Source of the DNA: Roseibium denhamense
GTDB lineage: Bacteria; Pseudomonadota; Alphaproteobacteria; Rhizobiales; Stappiaceae
Direction: 5' to 3'
Length of the DNA stretch: 34,225 nt
Assembly (NCBI RefSeq): GCF_009711415.1
Contig: NZ_SMLZ01000084.1
Location: 1-34,225, forward strand
The translations under genes were made by a program, and so were the position numbers. The notes beneath the pieces were generated by a model. The model was not told the DNA's origin and did no database searches. It saw nothing but the letters and a program-made list of their open reading frames with translations. How positions within the stretch are numbered: the stretch's first letter is position 1; every line of letters starts with the position of its first letter. Positions 25,444 to 33,980 of the stretch are shown piece by piece.

Positions 25444-26420
25444 GCGCCGTCCTCCGGCCCGAAATTCTCGCGGAAGAAACGATACCAGTTTCCGCCCATG
25501 ATTCCGGCGACTTCGTCCGCATTCAGGCCGGTCGCGCGAAGTCCCTCTTCGATGTTACCGAAGTCGCGGTTGTCCCGGAACCAGCTGGGCATGGGAGGAA
25601 ACCCGGCATTACTGGGCGATCCTTCACCGTAATCCGTTGTCTTGGTCCAGCGCCCCATGCGCATCCACTCGACCACGCTGTCGGGCTGATCCTGGCAAAG
25701 ATCGCTGCCGATCCCGAGGTGCTCTGCACCGTAGCGCTCGGCGCTACGCGCTACCATTTCGCAGAAACTTTCCATCGTGCAGGCCGTACTGTTCTTCAGG
25801 TGATGTGGATAAAGCGAAAACCCGAGCATTCCACCGTTCTCCGTGACCGCGCTGATCACCTTGTCGCGCTTGTTTCGCAGCGCGGGGTGCCAGTCGTGCG
25901 GGTTGGCATGTGTGATGGCAATCGGGCGAGTAGAGTGCTCAGCAGCCTCGATGGTCGAACGATCCCCGGAATGGCTCATGTCCACCACTAGGCCAACCCG
26001 GTTCATCTCCGCGATCACCTCACGGCCCATCCGTGTCAGGCCCGCATCGTAGTCCTCGTAACACCCGGTCGCCAGCAGCGATTGGTTGTTGTAGGTTAGC
26101 TGCATGAAGCGAGCACCGAGGCTGTGGAGGATCTCGACCAGGCCGATGTCATCTTCCATCGGCGACGGGTTCTGGAAGCCGAAGAAGATGGCAGTGCGCC
26201 CGCTCTCGCGGGCGCGGTCGATGTCAGAGGCCCATTGAGCCTTAACAATTAGGTCAGGGTATTGCTCGAACCACCGGTTCCACTGTTCGAAGTTTAGCAC
26301 CGTCTCGCGGAAGGTCTCGTGATAGGCGATGGTGGCGTGCACCGCATTCACGCCGCCTGCGTGCATCTGCCGGAAGATCTTCTCCGACCAATTCGCATAT
26401 TGCAGCCCATCGATCCGCAT
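25440..26420 (-). CDS. Membrane dipeptidase-family protein with degenerate metal site
   Basis: This 326-residue amidohydrolase-fold protein of the renal dipeptidase family keeps GLTRMGREVIAEMNRVGLVVDMSH (His150), AITHANPHDWHPALRNK (His171) and GIGSDL (Asp240). The zinc ligands of true dipeptidases are not all present. The N-terminal His-x-Asp (DGHND type) is replaced by IDGLQYANW, and the bridging glutamate of the VEGG motif is replaced by GFQNPSP (Gln83). There is no signal peptide. From memory, a subfamily with the same IDGL and GFQN features is encoded near dimethylglycine demethylase genes in Pseudomonas. Peptide hydrolysis is unlikely, and ring or amide hydrolysis of a methylated amine intermediate is a guess. 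The ATG overlaps the aldehyde dehydrogenase stop by one base. Confidence 0.8.
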   Translation of the reverse strand: MRIDGLQYANWSEKIFRQMHAGGVNAVHATIAYHETFRETVLNFEQWNRWFEQYPDLIVKAQWASDIDRARESGRTAIFFGFQNPSPMEDDIGLVEILHSLGARFMQLTYNNQSLLATGCYEDYDAGLTRMGREVIAEMNRVGLVVDMSHSGDRSTIEAAEHSTRPIAITHANPHDWHPALRNKRDKVISAVTENGGMLGFSLYPHHLKNSTACTMESFCEMVARSAERYGAEHLGIGSDLCQDQPDSVVEWMRMGRWTKTTDYGEGSPSNAGFPPMPSWFRDNRDFGNIEEGLRATGLNADEVAGIMGGNWYRFFRENFGPEDGA

Positions 26421-27871
26421 CAGCGTGGCACCCCAGCACTGATGTAAGTGGTTTTAACGGTGGTATAGAACTCGGCTGCCGCCTTACCCTGTTCACGCGG
26501 CCCGTAGGAGCTGTCACCGCGCCCGCCGAACGGAACATGGTAATCCGTGCCCGCGGTCGGAAGATTTACCGTGACGACACCCGTCCGGGCATTTCGCCGG
26601 AAGTGCGTTGCCCGGGCCAAATCACGCGTGACGATGCCGGAAGTGAGGCCGAAATTGGTATCGTTCACGGTCGCCAATGCTTCGTCATAGCTGCCAACCC
26701 TGATGACGCTGGTCAACGGCGCAAACATCTCCTCCCGATTGATGCGCATATCATTCGTCGTGTTCAGGAAGACGCCCGGGGACATGTAATAGCCTTTGTG
26801 CGGCCGTTCGAGCCGGGATCCGCCGCAGGCAAGCTCCGCCCCTTCGGACCTGCCAATTTCGACGTAGGCCAGATTTTCCTGAAGCTGATCGTCACTAACC
26901 ACCGGCCCCATCTGTGTCCCGTCTTCGAGTGCGTGACCCACTTTCATCGCCTTAGCGCCCGCAATCAGCTGGTCTACGAACGCATCGTGTATCGCGTCAT
27001 GTACGATCAGACGGGAAGAGGCGGTGCATTTCTGACCCGAGCCTCCGAATGCACCACCAAGCGCGAGGGTGACGGCAAGATCAAGATCGGCGTCCTCCAT
27101 AACCGCGAGCGCGTTCTTTGACCCCATCTCCATCTGTACCTTTGTCAGGTTCTGGATGGCCGACGCAGCAATATTTTTGCCGACCGGTACGGAACCGGTG
27201 AACGAAATAGCATCCACAACCGGGCTTTCGACGAGTTTTTGACCGACGGTCCGGCCCGATCCCATGACAAGGGAGAAGAGCCCCTTTGGAATATCCTGTT
27301 TTGCAATGATTTCGGTCAGGGCGACAGCGGATGCCGGGGTGACATTTGCTGGTTTCCAGACCACGGCATTGCCGTAACACAGAGCCGGAGCGATCTTCCA
27401 CGATGCCGTGGCGGTTGGGAAATTCCAAGGCGAAATGACCGCTACAACTCCGACAGGCTCCCGACGGACGTCGATTTCCACACCGGCACGGACGCTGTCG
27501 GCATTTTCGCCGATCTGCCGCAGGCATTCCGCTGCGTAGTAGGTGAAGAATTGCCCGGCGCGATAGACTTCGCCCTTGCCTTCGGCCAGCGGCTTGCCTT
27601 CCTCGCGGCTGAGCAGTGTGCCAAGCTCTTCGGCCCGCGCCATCAGCTCGTTGCCGATGTTCATTAACACCGCCTGCTTGCGCTCCAGGCCATAAGCGGC
27701 CCATTCGCGCTGCGCCTGTTGGGCTTGTGCAAGCGCAGCTTCCAGATCGCCTTGGCTTGCCTGGGTGACAATGCCGACCAGATCGCTCAAATCAGATGGG
27801 TTGCGGTTCTCGATCTCGCTCTCGCCCGCGACCCACGCACCGGCGATGAAATTCAATTTGGTTTGCGTCAT
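26420..27871 (-). CDS. Aldehyde dehydrogenase (semialdehyde dehydrogenase-like)
   Basis: This 483-residue NAD(P)-dependent aldehyde dehydrogenase starts at ATG 27871, chosen because GAGG lies seven bases upstream and the product starts as the family does. The open frame extends to 27922, into the presumed operator. Catalytic features are present: Asn150 in SPWNFP, Lys173 in VWKPAN, general base Glu248 in MEMGSKN and nucleophile Cys282 in GGSGQKCTASS. The sequence style recalls 2-oxoglutarate semialdehyde dehydrogenases (YcbD/AraE-like), so a dicarboxylic semialdehyde is a fair substrate guess. It is the first gene of the five-gene operon and is divergent from a LysR regulator. Confidence 0.9.
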   Translation of the reverse strand: MTQTKLNFIAGAWVAGESEIENRNPSDLSDLVGIVTQASQGDLEAALAQAQQAQREWAAYGLERKQAVLMNIGNELMARAEELGTLLSREEGKPLAEGKGEVYRAGQFFTYYAAECLRQIGENADSVRAGVEIDVRREPVGVVAVISPWNFPTATASWKIAPALCYGNAVVWKPANVTPASAVALTEIIAKQDIPKGLFSLVMGSGRTVGQKLVESPVVDAISFTGSVPVGKNIAASAIQNLTKVQMEMGSKNALAVMEDADLDLAVTLALGGAFGGSGQKCTASSRLIVHDAIHDAFVDQLIAGAKAMKVGHALEDGTQMGPVVSDDQLQENLAYVEIGRSEGAELACGGSRLERPHKGYYMSPGVFLNTTNDMRINREEMFAPLTSVIRVGSYDEALATVNDTNFGLTSGIVTRDLARATHFRRNARTGVVTVNLPTAGTDYHVPFGGRGDSSYGPREQGKAAAEFYTTVKTTYISAGVPR

Positions 27872-27921
27872 TCCCCAACCTCGGACTGGTTTTCTCCGCA
27901 GAATGGATTGCCATATCGTCA

Positions 27922-27964
27922 TCAGTCAAACTAAAATTATTGAACATAATTTCAGAGAGACTGA
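27922..27964. promoter_or_regulatory. 43-bp nested palindrome, putative LysR operator
   Basis: Inner arms AAATTAT (27934-27940) and ATAATTT (27946-27952) are perfect around TGAAC. Outer arms TCAGTC (27922-27927) and GACTGA (27959-27964) are perfect and share exactly the same centre, 27943. The inner element fits the LysR T-N11-A rule (AAAT-N11-ATTT). It lies between the aldehyde dehydrogenase and LysR genes and ends three bases before the LysR ATG, so it probably serves both regulation of the operon and autoregulation. Confidence 0.75.
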
Positions 27965-27967
27965 AGC

Positions 27968-28873
27968 ATGACAATCAAGATCGAAATGCTGCGATGTTTC
28001 ACCACGGTCGCCGAGATCGGCAATCTCGCTGAAGCCGCCACCCGACTCGGCCGCACCCAGTCCGCAATCTCGATGACGCTTAAACAGCTCGAGGAAAATC
28101 TCGGTGACAGGTTGTTCGAAAGCGACCGGAAAAATCGCCTGACCACGCTCGGTGAGCAGGTTTTCGAGCTTGCGCGTTCCCAGCTGAAACAATTCGATTA
28201 CACGCTTGAAGCTATCGAGACCTGCGCGAGATCGCCGGAGGGACTGCTGCGGATCGCTTCGATCCCGTCGGTTGCTGCCCAGGTCTTTCCCGCTGCGATC
28301 GCGGTACTGACCGGCCGCCACGACAACCTCAGCATCGAATTGCGTGACACCAATACGCAACAGGTGATCGATGCACTGGTTCGCGGCCAGGCGGACGTTG
28401 GGATAGTTTCCGGCCAGCACCGGATCAACGGGATTAGCGAGTTCCGCCTGTTTGCTGACCGCTTCGGGTTGCTCTGCGCCGCAGATCACCCGCTCGCCCG
28501 GCAGAAAGCAACACCAACCTTCTCGGAGGTGATCTCCGGCGCTTTCATCCGCAACGACCTGATCAGTATGATCGAAACTCCGGCCTTCCGTGAGGGTATT
28601 AAAGGATCGCGCGTTTCGGTCCAGAACACGATGTCTCTCATCGCCATGGTCCGCACCGGCCATTGGGTAACGATCTTGCCACAATCCGTCACACAGTTCA
28701 TGAGTCCCGACCTCGCCTTTCGGGAATTGGCAGATCTGCCCGACAGGCGTCAGGTCTCGCTGCTCATGACTGAAAAGGCGGTATTTCCCCAATTCGCCGA
28801 GGAGTTGAGGGATTTCCTGCGCGATTTCGATTGGAACGGTCAATCAGCTGCGGAGATCGGGGACCGGATTTGA
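27968..28873 (+). CDS. LysR-family regulator of the divergent catabolic operon
   Basis: This 301-residue protein has the standard LysR plan. A helix-turn-helix covers about residues 1-60 (FTTVAEIGNLAEAATRLGRTQSAISMTLKQLEENLG), then a linker, then an effector-binding domain from about residue 90 (LLRIASIPSVAAQVFPAAI, then GQADVGIVSGQ, FGLLCAADHPLA and MVRTGHWVTILPQSV). It is divergent from the aldehyde dehydrogenase operon, and a strong palindrome spans the gap up to its own start codon. The expected role is ligand-dependent activation of the operon and repression of itself. The ligand is probably the substrate or an intermediate of the pathway. Confidence 0.93.
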   Translation: MTIKIEMLRCFTTVAEIGNLAEAATRLGRTQSAISMTLKQLEENLGDRLFESDRKNRLTTLGEQVFELARSQLKQFDYTLEAIETCARSPEGLLRIASIPSVAAQVFPAAIAVLTGRHDNLSIELRDTNTQQVIDALVRGQADVGIVSGQHRINGISEFRLFADRFGLLCAADHPLARQKATPTFSEVISGAFIRNDLISMIETPAFREGIKGSRVSVQNTMSLIAMVRTGHWVTILPQSVTQFMSPDLAFRELADLPDRRQVSLLMTEKAVFPQFAEELRDFLRDFDWNGQSAAEIGDRI

Positions 28874-29865
28874 TCTTTGACTGACAACAACAACCAGTTG
28901 GGTGCTTCCAGCGGCGTCTTTACTCATCTATTGGTTCCACGCTAGGGGCGTTCCTGTTCGTGCGGTTCACACCCGGCGGCTCAGAAACAGAAACCAGATT
29001 TGGGAGGTGTTCTGAAACGCTGCTTGGCTCGCAATGGAGATCGATTGGCGCAGCATAAATCACGGAAACCGCATCGCAGTCCAACCACGCAACGCCGTGG
29101 CGCAGATCGGATTCGTGCGGGGTTTTTTGGCCCTACCGATTATGCAGATCACCAGCCAACAATCATTGTTGTCAAAAAATATGCCGGAATCTCTTGGCAC
29201 TCATTCGGCCAATCCGAAAGGTTAATTGCTCCTGTTTCTCCTGTCATAGGCAAGTTTGGACGTTTTACCGCGGAATGGCATTCGAATAGATGCTCTTCAT
29301 GGCGCTATCGTAAATTCCCGGTCACACAGGCTGAGAATGTACGGGACATTTTGTCGTCAATTGAACCAAGGCATGCTGCTCGGCTAAAAGACGGTTTTGA
29401 TTTCTGCGAGTTTTACGTGACAATTGCATGCTTCGGGGAAATCGAACCGCACACCCGCGAGTTGTTTTAAAAATATGGTCGCTAACCGCAGATAAATCTC
29501 GCGGCATCTGCATCAAGATGCTTTGTCCGCTTAGCGGACCTTCGTTCATACCGCACCGAACGTCCGCTTCCCCGCCCGAAGCCGACGTTTGTGCCGATCG
29601 CAATGACTGTCTCAAACGAGCCCCTTCCGTGAATTTGAAATTCTCGCTGCACGCGCATACGGCACGAATTTTGCCGTGAACGCGAAAAAATCATGCCGCG
29701 CCGCGATGTGAAAAGGCGCCGTTCATCATGGCGCAGCAGGCCGAGAGGGATACCCTACAGGAAAGGGTCCGAGAGAGGCTCCGTTTGGGGAATGCTCTAT
29801 GCGCTCCCCCAGCGAAGGGAACGCTTTTGCTTTGAAAGCCGATCGAAAACCGCTCGGAACTCCGA
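28874..29865. other. About 1 kb without a convincing gene
   Basis: Several open frames exist on both strands. The longest, 29000-29470 plus, starts at TTG and encodes a Cys/His/Arg-rich product without family features. The overlapping frames at 29428-29679 and 29322-29615 have the look of translated intergenic repeat sequence. GAACGTCCGC near 29554 recurs near 34093. I see no tRNA, clear terminator or IS end here. Confidence 0.45.
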
Positions 29866-31365
29866 TTACTCAGGTTCAAAGTCACCCGGCTTCCAGCTTT
29901 TGTCGAACCAAGCTTCCAGTGGACCGTAGAGACGCAGCAACACATGGTAGCTCTGCTCCGGGTTTGTCTGAACCCAGTTGCCATCCTTCCCGTCCGGAGC
30001 CGTCGGTCCGAACCAGATCGTATAGCTGCCATCGTCGTTGACAGAAAGGTCCGGGCTCTTGGAGTCCACGCCACCGGATTTCTGGTCGGTCTCCAGGATC
30101 GATCGGGTTTGCCCGCTATAGACCATGAATGACCAGAAGTTCGCGGCCGGCACCGGGCCGGGCAAGGTTACGGAGTAGGTTCTTCCGCCATCGAGATAGG
30201 CGCCATCGATGTCTTTCGCGGTTGAGGCATAAACCGACCCCTGGCCGACCGGCGGCGCGGCCATCGCGGGTGTGATACCGGTCGCGAAATAGAAGAAGTA
30301 GGTACGATCATCGAGAATTCGGGCACCATCCTCGATGAACTGATAGCTCTGGCGCTGGAACGGCAGGTTCCACTGACGATCCTCGTAGAAGAACACGCCA
30401 GGGTCTCGCGAACTGAAAGTCATGGCGCGCGCTGTTGCGTTTCCGATGGCCGCCGCTTCTTCAAGAATGGCCTTCAACCGGGCGTCCGGCTCGAAAGGCT
30501 GGCCTTTCTTTATGCCGATGGAACGGAAAACCCCGAGGATCTCGGGTGCGAAGGCATCCGCCGGATTGTTCTCCAGGGCCGTGTGGATTTCTTCGAAGAA
30601 GGTGAAGTTGTTCGCGTGTACCGTGTTGTATTTCAGGCCGGAGACGTTGATGAATGTTTCTTCGGGCGGCGCATCGGCTTCGCTCAACGAGTAGATATTG
30701 AGCCCCGCCTTCACCTCCGCCACGACCGCATCCGTGCTGCCGTCCTCCGCTGGCGTACCCCGCAAGAGCAGCCAGTGTTCATGCGCCTTGGTCCGCAGCT
30801 CGAAATAGCCTTCGGGAACGGTTGTTTCGTCGTCCTTGTGAAGCAGAAGATACTTGCCACCCTTGCCCTCATCCGCTCCGAGGGCACCGATGTCGGCCAC
30901 GTAATCAAAGCCGGCGTCATCCACGAAACCAAGCATTCCCGCCGGCACTTCGATCACCTGAGGCCCCTTCGAAATATCAACATTCGAGGCGATATAGATC
31001 GTCGTCGTGTTGGGGGTCAGCCAGATCGATCGGGCATCCATGAGCTCTTCCGTCATCACGACATCCCCGGGTGCAGCCCCGACGTCCTCATAGCCCTGAA
31101 ACATCGCCCGCAAGGACGCGATCTGAATGCCATCGAGGAAGGCCGTCACACCGCGTATCAGATCGATGTTGTTGTAGACCTTTGAAACCGTGTCCGCCGA
31201 GGGCATGCCGTCGAAAAACTCGAGATCCCCAAGCGACCTGGTATTCACGACATCGGGCGTCTTGATGCCGTCGGGAACATCTGCCGCGAAATCACGGGTC
31301 TCGGCATGGAGTGCGCTTGTCGACAGGAGTGCAGCCGCCAGTGTGGTATAAACCGTCTTTTTCAT
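29866..31365 (-). CDS. Secreted DUF1254/DUF1214 protein (second of a tandem pair)
   Basis: This 499-residue exported protein starts at ATG 31365, chosen because AGGAAG lies just upstream and the product then begins with a signal peptide (MKKTVYTTLAAALLSTSALHA). The open frame extends into the upstream gene. The N-terminal DUF1254 region includes IWLTPNTTTIYIASNVD, GFVDDAGFDYVADIGALG and GKYLLLHKDDE. The C-terminal DUF1214 region includes YSVTLPGPVPAANFWSFMVYS, DGSYTIWFGPTAP and the end LLRLYGPLEAWFDKSWKPGDFEP. The biochemical function of these domains is unknown. It is 13 bases downstream of a paralogue, so the two are cotranscribed and probably both periplasmic. Confidence 0.88.
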   Translation of the reverse strand: MKKTVYTTLAAALLSTSALHAETRDFAADVPDGIKTPDVVNTRSLGDLEFFDGMPSADTVSKVYNNIDLIRGVTAFLDGIQIASLRAMFQGYEDVGAAPGDVVMTEELMDARSIWLTPNTTTIYIASNVDISKGPQVIEVPAGMLGFVDDAGFDYVADIGALGADEGKGGKYLLLHKDDETTVPEGYFELRTKAHEHWLLLRGTPAEDGSTDAVVAEVKAGLNIYSLSEADAPPEETFINVSGLKYNTVHANNFTFFEEIHTALENNPADAFAPEILGVFRSIGIKKGQPFEPDARLKAILEEAAAIGNATARAMTFSSRDPGVFFYEDRQWNLPFQRQSYQFIEDGARILDDRTYFFYFATGITPAMAAPPVGQGSVYASTAKDIDGAYLDGGRTYSVTLPGPVPAANFWSFMVYSGQTRSILETDQKSGGVDSKSPDLSVNDDGSYTIWFGPTAPDGKDGNWVQTNPEQSYHVLLRLYGPLEAWFDKSWKPGDFEPE

Positions 31366-31378
31366 TCCAATCTTCCTA

Positions 31379-32785
31379 TCATTCAGCTTTTTCGACGTTG
31401 GGGAGCTTCCAGCCGCTTTCCATCCAGCCCTCCGAGGGGCCGTAAAGACGGAACAGAAGGAAGAAATCCTCTCCTGTCGGGATCCAGTTGCTCTCCAGTC
31501 CTTCGGGCGCCTCGGGCGCAAAGTACACGTCGGCCGAGCCGTCCTCGTTGACCTGCATGTTGGGAAGGTTGGGCGTGGCGAGCCCCACCCGGTCCACGCC
31601 CTCGACGAAGCCCTTGGTTTTCATGCTGTAGACGATCACCGACCAGAAATCCTCGGCGGGCGTATCGGCGGGAACCGTGAGCTTGTAGGTATCCTCGCCG
31701 TTGAGCATGTTGCCATCTGCGTCGGTCAGACCCGTGAGGTAGAACGTGCCGCCGCCGAGTTTCTTGGGAAGGTAGGTGATCCAGAAATAGGACCCACCGG
31801 CCCGATCATCCACGAGAACCATCTCGTCGGTCGCATAGGGGAAGCCTGCCTCGGGCTGCCCTTCCGCGAAATCCCAGACACCCCATGTCCGGTCCTCCCA
31901 GAGCGGCACGACGGAGTTGCTGATGAAATGCTCCTGCATCGTGTCATAGGCGCATTGCAGCCCCTCGAGCATCGCGGCCTGGGTGTCCTCGTCCGGCTCG
32001 AAGGCTTCGCCGCGGACCATGCCGAGGGAGGCCAGCATGCCCATCATCGCGTTGTCCTGCGCCAGGACGGGCTCGCGCTGAACAACCGTGTTGAGGTCGT
32101 TGTAGAAGGTCATGTCATAGACTGGCAGCGTGTTGACCGGGTTTGCCTTGATGTCGATGAAACCCGCGGTCGGCGGTGTTTCGGCATCTGCAAGGGGGTA
32201 CCAGTTCAGCGTCTGGGCGTAGGCGGCCTGATCGGCATGCGTGCCACCATTCTTTGCGACGGGGCGGAAGACAAAATGAACACCGTAGGTGTTCGACTGA
32301 TGCACGAGGAAGTCGCCCTCCGGAGCCTTGCCCTCGAAATCCGGCGGCAGGATCAGGTAACGTCCGCCCGCGCCGGCATCCTCGCCGGACGTGCCGACAT
32401 CCGCGATGGGAACTTGCCAGGCATTGACAATGGTGCCGAAGAACGCGACCTTGTCGCCCGCCGGCGGGACGTCGATCACGATCGGGCCGTCCTTGGTGCT
32501 GAGAGCGCCGAACGTATAGGGCGTGACGTCATTCGCCGTCAGGAAGCCGTGGCGGCTGTCCATCGGCTCCGACATGAACCCCAGAGTACCGAACTCGGCC
32601 CCGGCATCGCGTTGCATGGCCAGCTCGATGTCATAGACACCGACTGCCGGCATACCCCAGATGGCTGCCTCGCAGGCACGGCGGACGACGAGGTCGCGCT
32701 GCACCTCGGATATCTCGGCCTGCGCCGACGTGCCGGCCAACACGATGGCAAGCGTTGAGAAAGCGCGTTTCATTGCATGTGGCAT
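31379..32785 (-). CDS. Secreted DUF1254/DUF1214 protein (first of a tandem pair)
   Basis: This protein of about 468 residues starts at ATG 32785 (MPHAMKRAFSTLAIVLAGTSAQAE) with a signal peptide cleaved near AQA. Another ATG four codons later is possible. DUF1254 features include AIWGMPAVGVYDIELAM, VTPYTFGALSTKDGPIVIDVP and GGRYLILPPDFEG. DUF1214 features include YKLTVPADTPAEDFWSVIVYSM, ADVYFAPEAPEG and FRLYGPSEGWMESGWKLP. It is paralogous to the next gene but clearly diverged, so the tandem is old. An AraC regulator gene lies 118 bases upstream on the same strand. The role is unknown. Confidence 0.88.
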   Translation of the reverse strand: MPHAMKRAFSTLAIVLAGTSAQAEISEVQRDLVVRRACEAAIWGMPAVGVYDIELAMQRDAGAEFGTLGFMSEPMDSRHGFLTANDVTPYTFGALSTKDGPIVIDVPPAGDKVAFFGTIVNAWQVPIADVGTSGEDAGAGGRYLILPPDFEGKAPEGDFLVHQSNTYGVHFVFRPVAKNGGTHADQAAYAQTLNWYPLADAETPPTAGFIDIKANPVNTLPVYDMTFYNDLNTVVQREPVLAQDNAMMGMLASLGMVRGEAFEPDEDTQAAMLEGLQCAYDTMQEHFISNSVVPLWEDRTWGVWDFAEGQPEAGFPYATDEMVLVDDRAGGSYFWITYLPKKLGGGTFYLTGLTDADGNMLNGEDTYKLTVPADTPAEDFWSVIVYSMKTKGFVEGVDRVGLATPNLPNMQVNEDGSADVYFAPEAPEGLESNWIPTGEDFFLLFRLYGPSEGWMESGWKLPNVEKAE

Positions 32786-32903
32786 TGTCTGTCCATGTAC
32801 TGTTCTGTGAGGGGGCGCGAGCGACATGGTACGCGAAACCGACGCAGGCCGACTATTCATTTCACGACAAAAGGCGAGGTCAGGACCTTAGGCAAGGTCA
32901 CGT

Positions 32904-33980
32904 TCATACGACGCGTGGAAATGTCCGAAAATCCATCGGCGAGATCCCTTGCGACTTGCGGAAGGCCCGGCTGAAATTCGCCGGGCTGGAATAACCCAAC
33001 GACGTGGCAATCTCGGTTATGGGGGAATTGGTCTCTCGCAACAGCTCGCTGGCGCGGGCGAGTCGTGTTTGCAGGACAATGTCGCGGAACGCGAGGTTTT
33101 GCGAGTCGAGATGCCGTTGCAGCGTGCGCACGCCGAGCCCGAGCTGCGCGCCAGCCCGATCGATACTCACCTGTCCGTCAAGCAACTGCATGCGGACAAG
33201 CTCCCGTATCTCTTCGTCAAAGCTGGTAGGCGCTGCGGGGCGCGCCTGTCGCCGCAAATCGGACAGGGTAACCGTTTGCGACCGCGGGCGCTCCGGGTTG
33301 ACGACAAGGTCCATGTCTCGTCCGATGACAATTGTCCAACGCGGGGCATCGAAAATCACGGGGCATTGGAACAGGTCTTCGAAAAGCGCGGCGTGACGTG
33401 GTTTCGGGAAATCGAATTCGATCCGAAGCGGCGCCCAGCCCGGCGCGAGAAACGGCGCCACGATTGTCTGGACATACCGAACCGCCGCTATGGCGTAATG
33501 CGCATAGCCGATCATTCCTGACGACGGAATGTCATAGTGGAAATGAAGCTCGTTATCCACCGCGATCAGCTCCATGGAGTCATCCGCGCCGTGGAAAGGC
33601 AAGGCGCGCACGAGCCTTTGCAGCCGCTCCGCAATGCTTCCTCCTTGCAGGACAAAGGCACCGAACGCACCCCAGGTCGCGATGTGCAGGTTCGGTGCCA
33701 TGCTCAAACCGAACGCAGGGTCGCCAGCCGACCGGGCGCCCAGTTCCAAGATGAGCGAAAATGCCCGATGGGGAATGAAATATCCCCTTCTGCCGATGAC
33801 GGCTTCCGGCACATCGGCGGCGTAAAAAGCTCGAGATACGGCACCCGCCCCGGCTGACGCTTCAATGAACTCCGGTATCCCCGCAAGCGCGGTTGTAGAT
33901 ACAAGCGAATGACCGATCTTTGTTCCCCTTCGGTTATCTCGCCCCTCAGGCGATAAGGTAGAGCCGCGGTCAGTATCCAT
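32904..33980 (-). CDS. AraC-family regulator (OruR/ArgR-like)
   Basis: This 358-residue protein has the Arabinose_bd-type N-terminal ligand domain of the OruR group (PHRAFSLILELGARSAGDPAFGLSMA, ATWGAFGAFVLQGGSIAERLQRL). The AraC/XylS double helix-turn-helix at the C-terminus includes VSIDRAGAQLGLGVRTLQRHLDSQ and ITEIATSLGYSSPANFSRAFRKSQGISPMDFR. I chose the ATG at 33980; a TTG one codon upstream is also in frame. No strong ribosome binding site is visible. It lies upstream of the two DUF1254/DUF1214 genes on the same strand and is the obvious candidate to regulate them. The ligand is unknown. Confidence 0.9.
   Translation of the reverse strand: MDTDRGSTLSPEGRDNRRGTKIGHSLVSTTALAGIPEFIEASAGAGAVSRAFYAADVPEAVIGRRGYFIPHRAFSLILELGARSAGDPAFGLSMAPNLHIATWGAFGAFVLQGGSIAERLQRLVRALPFHGADDSMELIAVDNELHFHYDIPSSGMIGYAHYAIAAVRYVQTIVAPFLAPGWAPLRIEFDFPKPRHAALFEDLFQCPVIFDAPRWTIVIGRDMDLVVNPERPRSQTVTLSDLRRQARPAAPTSFDEEIRELVRMQLLDGQVSIDRAGAQLGLGVRTLQRHLDSQNLAFRDIVLQTRLARASELLRETNSPITEIATSLGYSSPANFSRAFRKSQGISPMDFRTFPRVV

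Noticed and set aside
29000..29470. 156-codon plus-strand frame
   Set aside because: It has a TTG start, odd composition, no recognisable domain and overlapping alternative frames. Kept only as part of an intergenic note.
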